A stretch of 64,000 bases of DNA from Rathayibacter caricis DSM 15933 (GTDB taxonomy: Bacteria; Actinomycetota; Actinomycetes; Actinomycetales; Microbacteriaceae): NCBI RefSeq assembly GCF_003044275.1, contig NZ_PZPL01000001.1, positions 930,001 to 994,000 on the forward strand, written 5' to 3'. Each line of letters starts with the position of its first letter. Positions within the stretch are counted from its first letter, which is position 1. The notes beneath the pieces were generated by a model, which had not been told where the DNA came from, made no database searches, and saw nothing but the letters and a program-made list of their open reading frames with translations. Below are positions 32,881 through 40,672 of this stretch, piece by piece. The translations under genes were made by a program, and so were the position numbers.

Positions 32881-34548
32881 GTGACCGCCACCCTCGTCGC
32901 CAAGGGCCTCTCCGGAGGCTATGCGCACCGCACCCTGTTCGACGGACTCGACCTGACGGTCGCCCCCGGGGACGTGGTCGGCGTCGTCGGGGCGAACGGA
33001 GCCGGCAAGTCCACCCTGCTGCGCATCCTCGCCGGCGAGACCGCTCCGCTGGACGGCGCCGTCGTGCTCGCGCCCGGCGACGCGTTCGTCGGCTGGCTGC
33101 CGCAGGAGCACGAGCGGCGCGAGGGCGAGACCGTCTCGGCGTACCTCGCCCGGCGCACCGGCTGCGCGGAGGCCTCGGCCGAACTGGACGCGGCCGCCTC
33201 CGCCCTCGCCGAGCCCGACCCGGACGGGAGCATCGCCGACCGCTACGCGCTCGCGCTCGACCGCTGGCTCGCGAGCGGCGCCGCCGATCTGGACGAGCGG
33301 ACCCCCGTCGTCCTCGCCGATCTGGGGCTGGCGCTCGCCCAGGGCGTGTCGGGCGGAGTCGCCGCCGACTCCCTCATGACGTCGCTGTCGGGCGGACAGG
33401 CGGCCCGCGTCGGCCTCGCCGCGCTGCTGCTGTCGCGCTTCGACGTCGTGCTGCTCGACGAGCCGACCAACGACCTCGACCTCGACGGCCTCGAACGGCT
33501 CGAGGCGTTCGTCCGGGGACTGCGCGGAGGCGTCGTCCTCGTCAGCCACGACCGCGAGTTCCTGCGCCGCAGCGTCACCCGCGTGCTCGAGCTCGACCTC
33601 GCCCAGGGCACCACGACGGTCTACGGAGGCGGGTACGAGGCCTACCTGGAGGAGCGCGAGACCGCGCGCCGTCAGCGCCGCGAGAAGTACGAGGACTTCG
33701 AGGAGAAGAAGTCCGACCTCGTCTCACGTGCCCGCGTCCAGCGCGAGTGGTCGAGCCAGGGCGTCCGGAACGCCATGAAGAAGGCGCCCGACAACGACAA
33801 GATCCGGCGCAAGGCGTCGGCGGAGTCGAGTGAGAAGCAGGCGCAGAAGGTGCGCCAGATGGAGAGCCGGATCGCGCGCCTCGAGGCGGTCGAGGAGCCT
33901 CGCAAGGAGTGGCAGCTGGCCTTCACGATCGGCACCGCCCCGCGCTCGAGCTCGGTCGTCTCGACGCTCAACGGCGCCGTCGCGCGCCGCGGCACGTTCA
34001 CCCTCGGTCCGGTGTCGCTCCAGGTCGACGCCGGCGACCGCATCGGCATCACCGGGCCCAACGGCGCCGGGAAGTCGACGCTGCTGTCGCTGCTCCTCGG
34101 GCGCGTGGAGCCGGAGGAGGGCTCGGCGTCGCTCGGCGCCAGCGTCGCGATCGGCGAGATCGACCAGGCCAGGGCGATGCTCGCCTCCGACGTGCCGCTC
34201 GCCGACGCCTTCGAGGCGCTGGTGCCGGAGTGGCCGACCGCCGAGGTGCGCACGCTGCTCGCGAAGTTCGGACTGAAGGCCGACCACGTGGGGCGCCCGG
34301 TGGGCGAGCTGTCGCCGGGCGAGCGCACCCGCGCGGCGCTGGCGCTGCTTCAGGCCCGCGGCACGAACCTGCTGGTGCTCGACGAGCCGACCAATCACCT
34401 CGATCTGCCGGCGATCGAGCAGCTCGAGCAGGCGCTCGAGGCGTACGAGGGGACGCTGCTGCTGGTCACCCACGACCGGCGCATGCTCGAGACGGTGCAG
34501 CTGAACCGGCAGTGGCGGGTCGAGGGCGGCGTGGTGACGGAGGCGTGA
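32881..34548 (+). CDS. ABC-F family ATPase
   Basis: A 555-residue soluble protein with two ABC domains and no membrane part. Domain 1: [39 protein letters not shown], then VSHDREFL. The linker (residues 255-340) is charged, with KKAPDNDKIRRKASAESSEKQ in the ABC-F arm. Domain 2: [52 protein letters not shown] proteins act on the ribosome; some protect it from antibiotics and others tune translation. The neighbouring divergent MarR gene hints at inducible resistance, but this is inference. GTG 32881 with TACGCT 6 nt upstream is preferred over an in-frame ATG at 32818. Confidence 0.88.
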   Translation: MTATLVAKGLSGGYAHRTLFDGLDLTVAPGDVVGVVGANGAGKSTLLRILAGETAPLDGAVVLAPGDAFVGWLPQEHERREGETVSAYLARRTGCAEASAELDAAASALAEPDPDGSIADRYALALDRWLASGAADLDERTPVVLADLGLALAQGVSGGVAADSLMTSLSGGQAARVGLAALLLSRFDVVLLDEPTNDLDLDGLERLEAFVRGLRGGVVLVSHDREFLRRSVTRVLELDLAQGTTTVYGGGYEAYLEERETARRQRREKYEDFEEKKSDLVSRARVQREWSSQGVRNAMKKAPDNDKIRRKASAESSEKQAQKVRQMESRIARLEAVEEPRKEWQLAFTIGTAPRSSSVVSTLNGAVARRGTFTLGPVSLQVDAGDRIGITGPNGAGKSTLLSLLLGRVEPEEGSASLGASVAIGEIDQARAMLASDVPLADAFEALVPEWPTAEVRTLLAKFGLKADHVGRPVGELSPGERTRAALALLQARGTNLLVLDEPTNHLDLPAIEQLEQALEAYEGTLLLVTHDRRMLETVQLNRQWRVEGGVVTEA

Positions 34549-34564
34549 CTGCGGGTGGGGGTGG

Positions 34565-34706
34565 ATCTCGATACGCCGGCTGCGCCGGCTACTCGATCAG
34601 CAGGAACGCCCCCACCCTGCTGCTGGTCGAGTAGCCCCGCAGGGGCGTATCGAGACCCACCCCCCTCTGCTGGTCGAGTAGCCCCGCAGGGGCGTATCGA
34701 GACCCT
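34565..34706. repeat. Dispersed TCGAGTAGCC/GGCGTATCGAGA repeats (3 copies)
   Basis: One copy in the TCTCGATACGCC...GGCTACTCGATCAGCAGG orientation (34565-34602) is followed by two copies of CTGGTCGAGTAGCCCCGCAG with GGGCGTATCGAGACC (34622-34657 and about 34669-34706). Each copy is an imperfect hairpin: the ends are complementary, and CCCCGCAGGGG or GCCGGCTGCGCCGGC forms the tip. The same family fills 37501-37744 and 50809-51710. Confidence 0.85.
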
Positions 34707-34718
34707 CGAGATCCAGGC

Positions 34719-35945
34719 TCACAGCGACGCCGCCCGTGCCTCCAGCAGCGCGCGCGTGCGGTCGTTGCCGGCCAGGGCGGCGGCCGTCGCGAGCTCGGAG
34801 CGCGCCTCCTCCCTCCGGTCGAGCCGCGCGAGCAGCTCGCCCCGCACGCTCGGCAGCAGGTGCGAGCCCCGCAACGCCCCCTCAGACGCCAGGCGGTCGA
34901 CGACCAGCAGGGCCGACGCGGGTCCGGTCGCCATCGACACGGCCACCGCGCGGTTGAGTTCGACGACCGGGCTCGGCGCGATCCGGCCCAGCACCTCGTA
35001 GAGCAGCACGATCCGCTCCCAGTCGGTGGCGGCGACGCTCGGAGCGACCGCGTGGCACTCGGCGATCGCCGCCTGCAGTGCGTACGCGCCGCGTCCGCGG
35101 CCCAGCCGGTCGGCGCGGAGCAGCGCCTCGCGGCCCCGGGTGATCTGCGCGCGGTCCCAGCGGGTGCGGTCCTGGTCCTCGAGCAGCACCGGAGTGCCGT
35201 CGGCGGCGGTGCGTGCGGCGAACCGCGACGCCTGCAGCTCCATCAGGGCGAGCAGCCCGAGCACCTCCGGCTCGCGCGGCAGGAGGGAGGCGAGCACGCG
35301 ACCCAGCCGCAGCGCCTCCTGCGCCACCTCGCTCCGCACCCAGCGGTCGCCGGAGGTGGCGGCGTACCCCTCGGTGAAGATCAGGTAGACCACCCCGAGC
35401 ACCGCGGCGAGGCGCTCCTTCCACTCGGCCGGCTCCGGCGTCTCGAACGGCACGCCCGCGGCCGTGAGCGACTTCTTCGCCCGCACGATGCGCTGCTGCA
35501 CCGTCGCGACCGGCACGAGGAACAGCCGCGCGATCTCCTCCGTGCCCAGGCCCCCGACCAGGCGCAGGGTGAGCGCGATGCTCGCCTCCCGCGACAGCAC
35601 CGGATGGCAGGCGACGAAGACGAGGCGGAGGACGTCGTCGGCGATCGGCTCCCACGCGTCCTCCGCCCCCTCCTCGAGATCCCTCGCCAGAGTGCGGTAG
35701 CGGTCGTCGAGCCGCTCGCGGCGCCGCCAGCCGTCGATCGCCCGGCGCTTCGCGACCGCGGTCAGCCAGGCGCCCGGATTCCGCGGGACTCCCGACTCCG
35801 GCCACTGCTTCAGCGCCTCGACGAGCGCCTCCTGCGCCAGGTCCTCCGCCGCCCCGACGTCGCCCGTCGTGCGCACGAGCGTCGCGACGATCCGGGCGCT
35901 CTCGATGCGCCAGACCGCGTCGACGGCCGCCCGGGTCGCGTCCAT
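34719..35945 (-). CDS. ECF42-type RNA polymerase sigma factor with C-terminal extension
   Basis: A 408-residue sigma factor. Region 2 is residues 1-75 (DLAQEALVEALKQWP, PGAWLTAVAKRRAIDGWRR). Region 4 is about 105-165 (LRLVGGLGTEEIARLFLVPV, VQQRIVRAKKSL). A long helical, TPR/DUF6596-like C-terminal domain follows, including YLIFTEGYAATSG and ELNRAVAVSMATGP. This is the ECF42 layout, which lacks an anti-sigma partner and uses the extension for control. It starts 2 bp after a DGPF/YciI gene, the diagnostic partner of ECF42 sigma factors. GGxGxxAEDLAQEA-type wording at the N-terminus supports ATG 35945 as start. Confidence 0.9.
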   Translation of the reverse strand: MDATRAAVDAVWRIESARIVATLVRTTGDVGAAEDLAQEALVEALKQWPESGVPRNPGAWLTAVAKRRAIDGWRRRERLDDRYRTLARDLEEGAEDAWEPIADDVLRLVFVACHPVLSREASIALTLRLVGGLGTEEIARLFLVPVATVQQRIVRAKKSLTAAGVPFETPEPAEWKERLAAVLGVVYLIFTEGYAATSGDRWVRSEVAQEALRLGRVLASLLPREPEVLGLLALMELQASRFAARTAADGTPVLLEDQDRTRWDRAQITRGREALLRADRLGRGRGAYALQAAIAECHAVAPSVAATDWERIVLLYEVLGRIAPSPVVELNRAVAVSMATGPASALLVVDRLASEGALRGSHLLPSVRGELLARLDRREEARSELATAAALAGNDRTRALLEARAASL

Positions 35946-35947
35946 CG

Positions 35948-36379
35948 TCAGCGGGCCTGCCCGAGCTCGTCGCGCCAGCCCTCCTCCTTCTGGATGTACT
36001 CGTTGTCGGCGAAGTCCGCGAAGTCGCTCTCGTCGGTCACCCGGCGCACCTCGAGCTTGTTGCCGGGGACGAGCGGGCAGCGCAGCGCCCACTCCTTCGC
36101 CTCCTCCTTCGACGAGACCTGGATCATCCAGAAGCCGTTGAACAGCTCGTGGGTCTCGCCGTAGGGGCCGTCGGTGACGGCGGGCGGCTCGGACGAGAAG
36201 TCGACGACGAAGCCGGTCGTGTCGACGTCGTCGGCGAGGCCGTCGCCCGCGAGCAGGACGCCCGCGGTGATCAGTGCCTCGTTGTACTGGCCCATCCGGG
36301 TGATGATCTCGTCGAACGGGATCGACTCGTAGGCCTTCTTGGCCTCGTCGGTCGCGCGCATGATGAGCATGTACTTCAC
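35948..36379 (-). CDS. YciI family DGPF-domain protein
   Basis: A 143-residue protein beginning MKYMLIMRATDEAKKAYES. The DGPF motif appears as VTDGPYGETHELFNGFWMIQ (residues 88-107), and the protein ends WRDELGQAR. DGPF proteins are small ferredoxin-like-fold proteins of unknown enzymology. In Streptomyces and other actinobacteria they neighbour ECF42 sigma genes and are transcribed by them. GGAGAG precedes the ATG. The gene and the sigma factor form a two-gene operon with the sigma second. Confidence 0.88.
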   Translation of the reverse strand: MKYMLIMRATDEAKKAYESIPFDEIITRMGQYNEALITAGVLLAGDGLADDVDTTGFVVDFSSEPPAVTDGPYGETHELFNGFWMIQVSSKEEAKEWALRCPLVPGNKLEVRRVTDESDFADFADNEYIQKEEGWRDELGQAR

Positions 36380-36470
36380 GGTTCTCTCCTTCGTCCGGGA
36401 CGCCGGTGCGTCCTCCTACTGTGGCGTCGAACGGCGAAGACGGATATCGACATCTCCGGGAGGAATTCCG

Positions 36471-36920
36471 TCACGGGATCGCCGGGGTGCTCCGCAGGTG
36501 CTCGTAGACGACCGAGGTGCGGACGTCGGCGACCTCGCGCCGCTGGGTGAGGCGGTCGATGACGAAGGCGTAGAGCGCGTCGTTGTCGGGCACGGCGACG
36601 TGGATGACGAAGTCGTCGGTGCCGGCGGTGACGAACAGGCCGATGGTCTCGGGCAGCGCCGAGACCCAGTCGCGGAACGCCTCGATGGCGACGCGCGATG
36701 GCGGGCGGATGCGCACGGCGATGAGCGCCTGCACGGGGCGGCCGATCGCGGCGAGGTCGACGTCGAGCAGGGCGCCGCGGATGACTCCGCGGGCCCGGAG
36801 CGCCCTGGTGCGGTCGAGCGCCGTGGTCGGCGAGACCCCGACGGCCGCCGCGACCTCGCGGTTCGACTTCCGTGCATCCGACTGGAGTTCGCGGAGGATC
36901 GCCGCATCGAGTCCGTCCAT
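36471..36920 (-). CDS. Lrp/AsnC family transcriptional regulator
   Basis: A 149-residue regulator. The N-terminal helix-turn-helix MDGLDAAILRELQSDARKSN plus REVAAAVGVSPTTALDRTRAL is standard. The C-terminal RAM domain includes VQALIAVRIRPPSR, ETIGLFVTAGTDDFVIHVAV and a final VVYEHLRSTPAIP. It probably senses an amino acid. It is divergent from a DUF2000 gene, an arrangement common in actinobacteria and proteobacteria. TACAAT lies 7 nt before the ATG on the minus strand. Confidence 0.92.
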   Translation of the reverse strand: MDGLDAAILRELQSDARKSNREVAAAVGVSPTTALDRTRALRARGVIRGALLDVDLAAIGRPVQALIAVRIRPPSRVAIEAFRDWVSALPETIGLFVTAGTDDFVIHVAVPDNDALYAFVIDRLTQRREVADVRTSVVYEHLRSTPAIP

Positions 36921-36927
36921 GGGAGCG

Positions 36928-36957
36928 ATTGTAGGGGTCCGCCCGTACGTCGTACGG
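36928..36957. promoter_or_regulatory. Lrp promoter and palindromic candidate operator
   Basis: On the minus strand TACAAT (36928-36933) sits 7 nt before the lrp ATG. CCGTAC-GTC-GTACGG (36943-36957) is a perfect 6+6 palindrome beginning 10 bp further upstream, in the spacer or -35 zone. Lrp family proteins usually bind such sites and repress their own gene. Confidence 0.55.
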
Positions 36958-37022
36958 ATCTAGAGCGGTCAAGCCGTTCTTCGTCCTAGCATCGAGCCCG
37001 CACACCGCTCAGGAGGAGACCC

Positions 37023-37484
37023 ATGCCACTCGGATTCGCACCCGACGAGATCGACACCGCCGCATCCACCCGCTCCGCGCGGCTCAAGTGGGTGATCGTG
37101 GTGGACGCCGCCCTGCCGGCGGGTCGCGCGGTGAACGCGGCGGTCTGCGCGGCGGCGGCCACCTCGGCCGGGGTGACGGGACTCCTCGGACCCGCGGCTG
37201 TGGACGCCGACGGATCGGTGCACGTCGGACTGCCGTGGGCGGGGTGCTCGATCCTGGTGGCCGACCGGGCAGCGCTGGCGGTGATCCGCTCGAAGGCGGA
37301 GGCGCACGACGAGGTGTTCGTGGCCGACGTGCCGGTCGCGGCGCAGGAGACGCGGGTGTACGACGAGTTCCTGGCGGCGGTCGCGGAGGCGGGGGCCGAT
37401 GCGATGGAATACCTGGCGGTGAGCCTGGTCGGGCCGCGGAACCGGGTGGACAGGATCGTGGGGCGGCTGGCGCTGATGCCGTGA
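37023..37484 (+). CDS. DUF2000 family protein
   Basis: A 153-residue protein. KWVIVVDAALPAGRAVNAAVCAAAA (in part) and VFVADVPVAAQETRVYDEFLAAV are the family landmarks. DUF2000 proteins have a peptidyl-tRNA-hydrolase-like fold and unknown function, and are very often divergent from an Lrp/AsnC gene, as here. A TAGCAT -10 and the strong AGGAGGAGA ribosome site support the ATG at 37023. Confidence 0.85.
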   Translation: MPLGFAPDEIDTAASTRSARLKWVIVVDAALPAGRAVNAAVCAAAATSAGVTGLLGPAAVDADGSVHVGLPWAGCSILVADRAALAVIRSKAEAHDEVFVADVPVAAQETRVYDEFLAAVAEAGADAMEYLAVSLVGPRNRVDRIVGRLALMP

Positions 37485-37500
37485 GGCTCTGGAGGACGGG

Positions 37501-37744
37501 GATCTCAATACGCCCGCTGCGCGGGCTACTCGATCAGCAAGGAGCCCCTGCTAGTCGAGTAGCCCCGCAGGGGCGTATCGAGACCCACCCCCTTCAGCAC
37601 GCGAGCAGAGGGCACCTCCCCCCCCCTGCTGGTCGAGTAGCCCCGCAGGGGCGTATCGAGACCCACCCCCCTCAGCACGCGAGCAGAGGGCACCTCCCCT
37701 CCCCTGCTGGTCGAGTAGCCCCGCAGGGGCGTATCGAGACCCGC
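37501..37744. repeat. Dispersed-family repeats, three forward copies with 77-78 bp period
   Basis: One reverse copy (CTCAATACGCCCGCTGCGCGGGCTACTCGA, 37503 onward, quoted here only as family) is followed by three forward TCGAGTAGCCCCGCAGGGGC copies starting near 37555, 37632 and 37709. Copies two and three are linked by the unit CCCTCAGCACGCGAGCAGAG, so a 77-78 bp unit has been duplicated in tandem. The whole stretch lies between convergent DUF2000 and nagA genes. Confidence 0.85.
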
Positions 37745-37750
37745 CCCCCT

Positions 37751-38899
37751 TCAGACGCCGAGCAGACGGCCCTCCGCGCGCACCCACTCGACGCGGTGGG
37801 ACGCGTCGAGCAGCACCAGGTCGGCGCGGTGGCCGGGCTGCAGCAGTCCGAGGTCGGTGCGGCCGAGCACGCGGGCCGGAGTCGCGGTGAGCGCGCCGAC
37901 CGCGACCGGCTCGGGCAGGCCGACCGCGTCGAGAGCGAGGCGCAGCGCGCGGTCCTGGGTCAGGGTCGAGCCCGCCAGCGTGTCCGTCCCGCCGAGCACC
38001 GCGCGCCCCTCCTGCACCGAGACGTCCAGCCCGCCCAGCCGGTAGACCCCGTCCGCCGATCCCGCGGCGGCCATCGCGTCGGTGACGAGGGCGACGCGGT
38101 CGGGAGCCGCCGCGAAGGCCAGCCGCGCCACGTCCGGATGCACGTGCTCGCCGTCGAGGATCAGCTCCAGTACGACGCGCGGATCGGCGAGCGCGGTGGG
38201 AACCGGCCCGGGAGCGCGGTGGTGGATGCCGGGCATCGCGTTGAAGGCGTGCGTCATCAGCCGGACGCCGCGGTCGACGGCCGTCCGCGCGAGATCGGCA
38301 TCCGCCTCCGTGTGCCCGAGGGCGACGACGACGCCCGCCGCCGCGAACCGCGAGATCGTGTCGAGGGCGCCGGGCAGCTCCGGCGCCACGGTGACCTGCA
38401 CGAGGGTGCCGCGGGCCGCCTCGAGGAGTCGGTCGACCACCTCCGGAGTCGGCAGCGCCAGCGCCTCGAGCGCATGCGCGCCCCGCCGGCCGGGAGCGAG
38501 GAACGGGCCCTCGAGGTGCGAGCCGAGGACGAGGGGGTCGGCCGCCGCGAGGTCCGCGATCACGGCGAGCGAGCACTCCAGCTCTCCGAGCGGAGCGGCG
38601 ACCAGGCTGAGCACCGAGCGGGTCGTGCCGTGCGCGCGGTGCACGGCGAGCATACGCGCGATCGCGTCGGCTCCGTCGTCGGCCGCCGCTCCTCCTCCGC
38701 CGTGCACGTGGAGGTCGACGAAGCCGGGGACGAGCGTCGCCCCGCCGGCGTCGACGACCTCGGCCGCCGCGAGCCCCCGCCACGAGTCGCCCGTGCCGGT
38801 CGCGGTGATCGCGCCGTCGGAGGCGGCCACCCAGCCGTCCTCGACGATCCCCCGCGCGTCGACGAGTCGGGCGCGGTGGACGACGAGGGCGGTGGACAC
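37751..38899 (-). CDS. nagA: N-acetylglucosamine-6-phosphate deacetylase
   Basis: A 382-residue amidohydrolase that turns GlcNAc-6-P into GlcN-6-P and acetate. Metal and active-site motifs: PGFVDLHVHGGGG (residues 58-70), the HLEGPF segment near 127, GHTEADAD near 195, THAFNAMPGIHHR near 217, DGEHVHP near 249 and the catalytic Asp in ALVTDAMAAAG near 273. GTG 38899 matches family starts. It is the last gene of the amino-sugar operon, 10 bp after nagB. Confidence 0.95.
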   Translation of the reverse strand: MSTALVVHRARLVDARGIVEDGWVAASDGAITATGTGDSWRGLAAAEVVDAGGATLVPGFVDLHVHGGGGAAADDGADAIARMLAVHRAHGTTRSVLSLVAAPLGELECSLAVIADLAAADPLVLGSHLEGPFLAPGRRGAHALEALALPTPEVVDRLLEAARGTLVQVTVAPELPGALDTISRFAAAGVVVALGHTEADADLARTAVDRGVRLMTHAFNAMPGIHHRAPGPVPTALADPRVVLELILDGEHVHPDVARLAFAAAPDRVALVTDAMAAAGSADGVYRLGGLDVSVQEGRAVLGGTDTLAGSTLTQDRALRLALDAVGLPEPVAVGALTATPARVLGRTDLGLLQPGHRADLVLLDASHRVEWVRAEGRLLGV

Positions 38900-38909
38900 G
38901 GTCGGGAGC

Positions 38910-39659
38910 CTAACGGCGGGCCCCCGCGAGCAGCAGGTCGTGGCCGAGGCCCGCGGCAGCCGCGCGGTCGAGCAGCACGGTGACGCGCGGGTGCTCGCGC
39001 ACGAACGACGCGGGCATCCGCTCGTCGATCGGACCCTGCAGGGCGGCCGCGACGGCCTCGGCCTTGCCCGCGCCGGTCGCGACGAGCAGCAGCTCGCGGG
39101 CCGACAGGATCGTCGCGACGCCCTGGCTGATCGCGTGCGTGGGCACGGCGTCGAGGTCGCCGCCGAAGAAGCGGCGGTTGTCGAGCCGGGTGCGCTCCGC
39201 CAGCGCCACGACGCGGGTGCGCGAGTCGCGCGGGGATCCCGGCTCGTTGAAGCCGATGTGCCCGTTGCTCCCGATGCCCAGGATCTGCACGGCGGCGCCC
39301 CCGACCGCGGCGAGCGCCTCCTCGTGCGCGCGGGCCGCCGCGTGCGGGTCGGCCGCCGCTCCGTCAGGCACGTGCAGGCGGGCGGGGTCCAGGCCGAGCG
39401 GAGCGACGACCTCGCGCTCGAGCACCGACCGGTAGCTCTCGGGGTGGCCGGCGGGCACGCCGACGTACTCGTCGAGGGCGAAGGCCGAGGCTCGGGAGAG
39501 GTCGAGGCGCAGGCGGGCGAGCGCACGGTAGAGCGGCTGGGGAGTGGATCCGGTCGCGACGCCGAGCACCGCGGCCGGGTCCGCCGCGATCACCGAGGCG
39601 ACGAGGCCGGCGGCGAGCTCGCCGACCTCCTCCGGGTCTGCTCCGACGACGATGTTCAT
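38910..39659 (-). CDS. nagB: Glucosamine-6-phosphate deaminase
   Basis: A 249-residue isomerase/deaminase converting GlcN-6-P to fructose-6-P and ammonia. Signatures: LGVATGSTPQPLYRAL, FALDEYVGVPAGHPESY, and GIGSNGHIGFNEPGSP with the catalytic His/Glu, then THAISQGVATIL. Its ATG overlaps the end of the SIS gene (ATGA). Together with NagA it completes the path from GlcNAc-6-P to glycolysis. Confidence 0.95.
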   Translation of the reverse strand: MNIVVGADPEEVGELAAGLVASVIAADPAAVLGVATGSTPQPLYRALARLRLDLSRASAFALDEYVGVPAGHPESYRSVLEREVVAPLGLDPARLHVPDGAAADPHAAARAHEEALAAVGGAAVQILGIGSNGHIGFNEPGSPRDSRTRVVALAERTRLDNRRFFGGDLDAVPTHAISQGVATILSARELLLVATGAGKAEAVAAALQGPIDERMPASFVREHPRVTVLLDRAAAAGLGHDLLLAGARR

Positions 39660-40672
39660 GCGGTCTCCTTGCTGGCGAGTCGGGCGTGGAAGTCGGGGAG
39701 CACCGCGTCCTCCGGCGAGAGGCCGAGGTGCTCGGTGAGTGCGACGGCGAGCAGCTGCAGCGGCACGATCGCAGGGAGCGGAGTGAGCTCCTCCGGCAGC
39801 CCCGGTGCCAGGCGCACCGCGGTGACGCCCTCGGGCAGGGGCGCGTCCGTGTCGGTCACGACGAGCAGCCCGGCGACGAGCGGCGCCGCGTAGTCGATCA
39901 GGGCGAGTGCGCGGGGCAGCAGGGGTCCGTCGAGGGCGAGGACGACCAGCGCGAGGCCGGGGCCGAGGCGCCGGTGCGGACCGTGCAGGAACTCCTCCGT
40001 CTCGACGGCCTCGACGGGGATCCGCGCGGTCTCGAGGATCTTCAGCGCCGCCTCCTGCGCCGTGGCGAGGTTCGGGCCGGAGCCGGTGATCGACACCGAG
40101 ACGGAGGGATCGAGCGAGCGGGCCCACGCGGTCACGAGCGGCTCGGAGTCGAGGGCCGCGGCGACCCGCTCGGGGATCCCGGCGAGGTCCTCGGCTCCCC
40201 CGAGCACCGCGGCGAGGGTCGCGATCGTGGCGGTGAAGCCCTTGGTCTTCGCGCCGACCTCCTCGGGGCCGCAGCGCAGATCGACCACGACGTCGGAGAG
40301 GCCCGGGCGCACGGGCTCCCCGGTGACGAGGACCGTGCGGGCACCCCGGTCGCGGGCGAGGGCGAGACTGCGGAGCGTCGCAGTGCTGCGGCCGGACTGC
40401 GACACGGCGACCACCAGGGTCCGCTCGTCGATCGCGTCGGGCAGGTAGTGCAGCACGTCGGTGGGCAGCGCGACCTCGACCGGGACGCCGAGCAGTCGGG
40501 CCGCGCGCCCGCGGATCACCCGGGCGGCGGAGGACGAGGTGCCGGAGCCGACGAGCAGCACGCGCTCGGGTGCCAGGGCCTGCACCGAGTCCAGCACCGC
40601 CGGATCCAGCGGCGCGAGCGCACGCCGCAGCGCGGCCGGCTGCTCGTGGATGTAGGCGCGGACGGTGCTCAC
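39656..40672 (-). CDS. SIS-domain sugar isomerase/deaminase-like protein
   Basis: A 338-residue double-SIS protein like the isomerase half of GlmS. SIS1: [20 protein letters not shown] and VAVSQSGRSTATLRSL. SIS2: SITGSGPNLATAQEAALKILETA, EFLHGPHRRL. It lacks the glutaminase domain. Relatives include AgaS (galactosamine-6-P deaminase/isomerase), so it may broaden the pathway beyond GlcNAc or act as a second deaminase. It overlaps the preceding gene by GTGA and the following nagB by ATGA, so translation is tightly coupled. Confidence 0.85.
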   Translation of the reverse strand: MSTVRAYIHEQPAALRRALAPLDPAVLDSVQALAPERVLLVGSGTSSSAARVIRGRAARLLGVPVEVALPTDVLHYLPDAIDERTLVVAVSQSGRSTATLRSLALARDRGARTVLVTGEPVRPGLSDVVVDLRCGPEEVGAKTKGFTATIATLAAVLGGAEDLAGIPERVAAALDSEPLVTAWARSLDPSVSVSITGSGPNLATAQEAALKILETARIPVEAVETEEFLHGPHRRLGPGLALVVLALDGPLLPRALALIDYAAPLVAGLLVVTDTDAPLPEGVTAVRLAPGLPEELTPLPAIVPLQLLAVALTEHLGLSPEDAVLPDFHARLASKETA

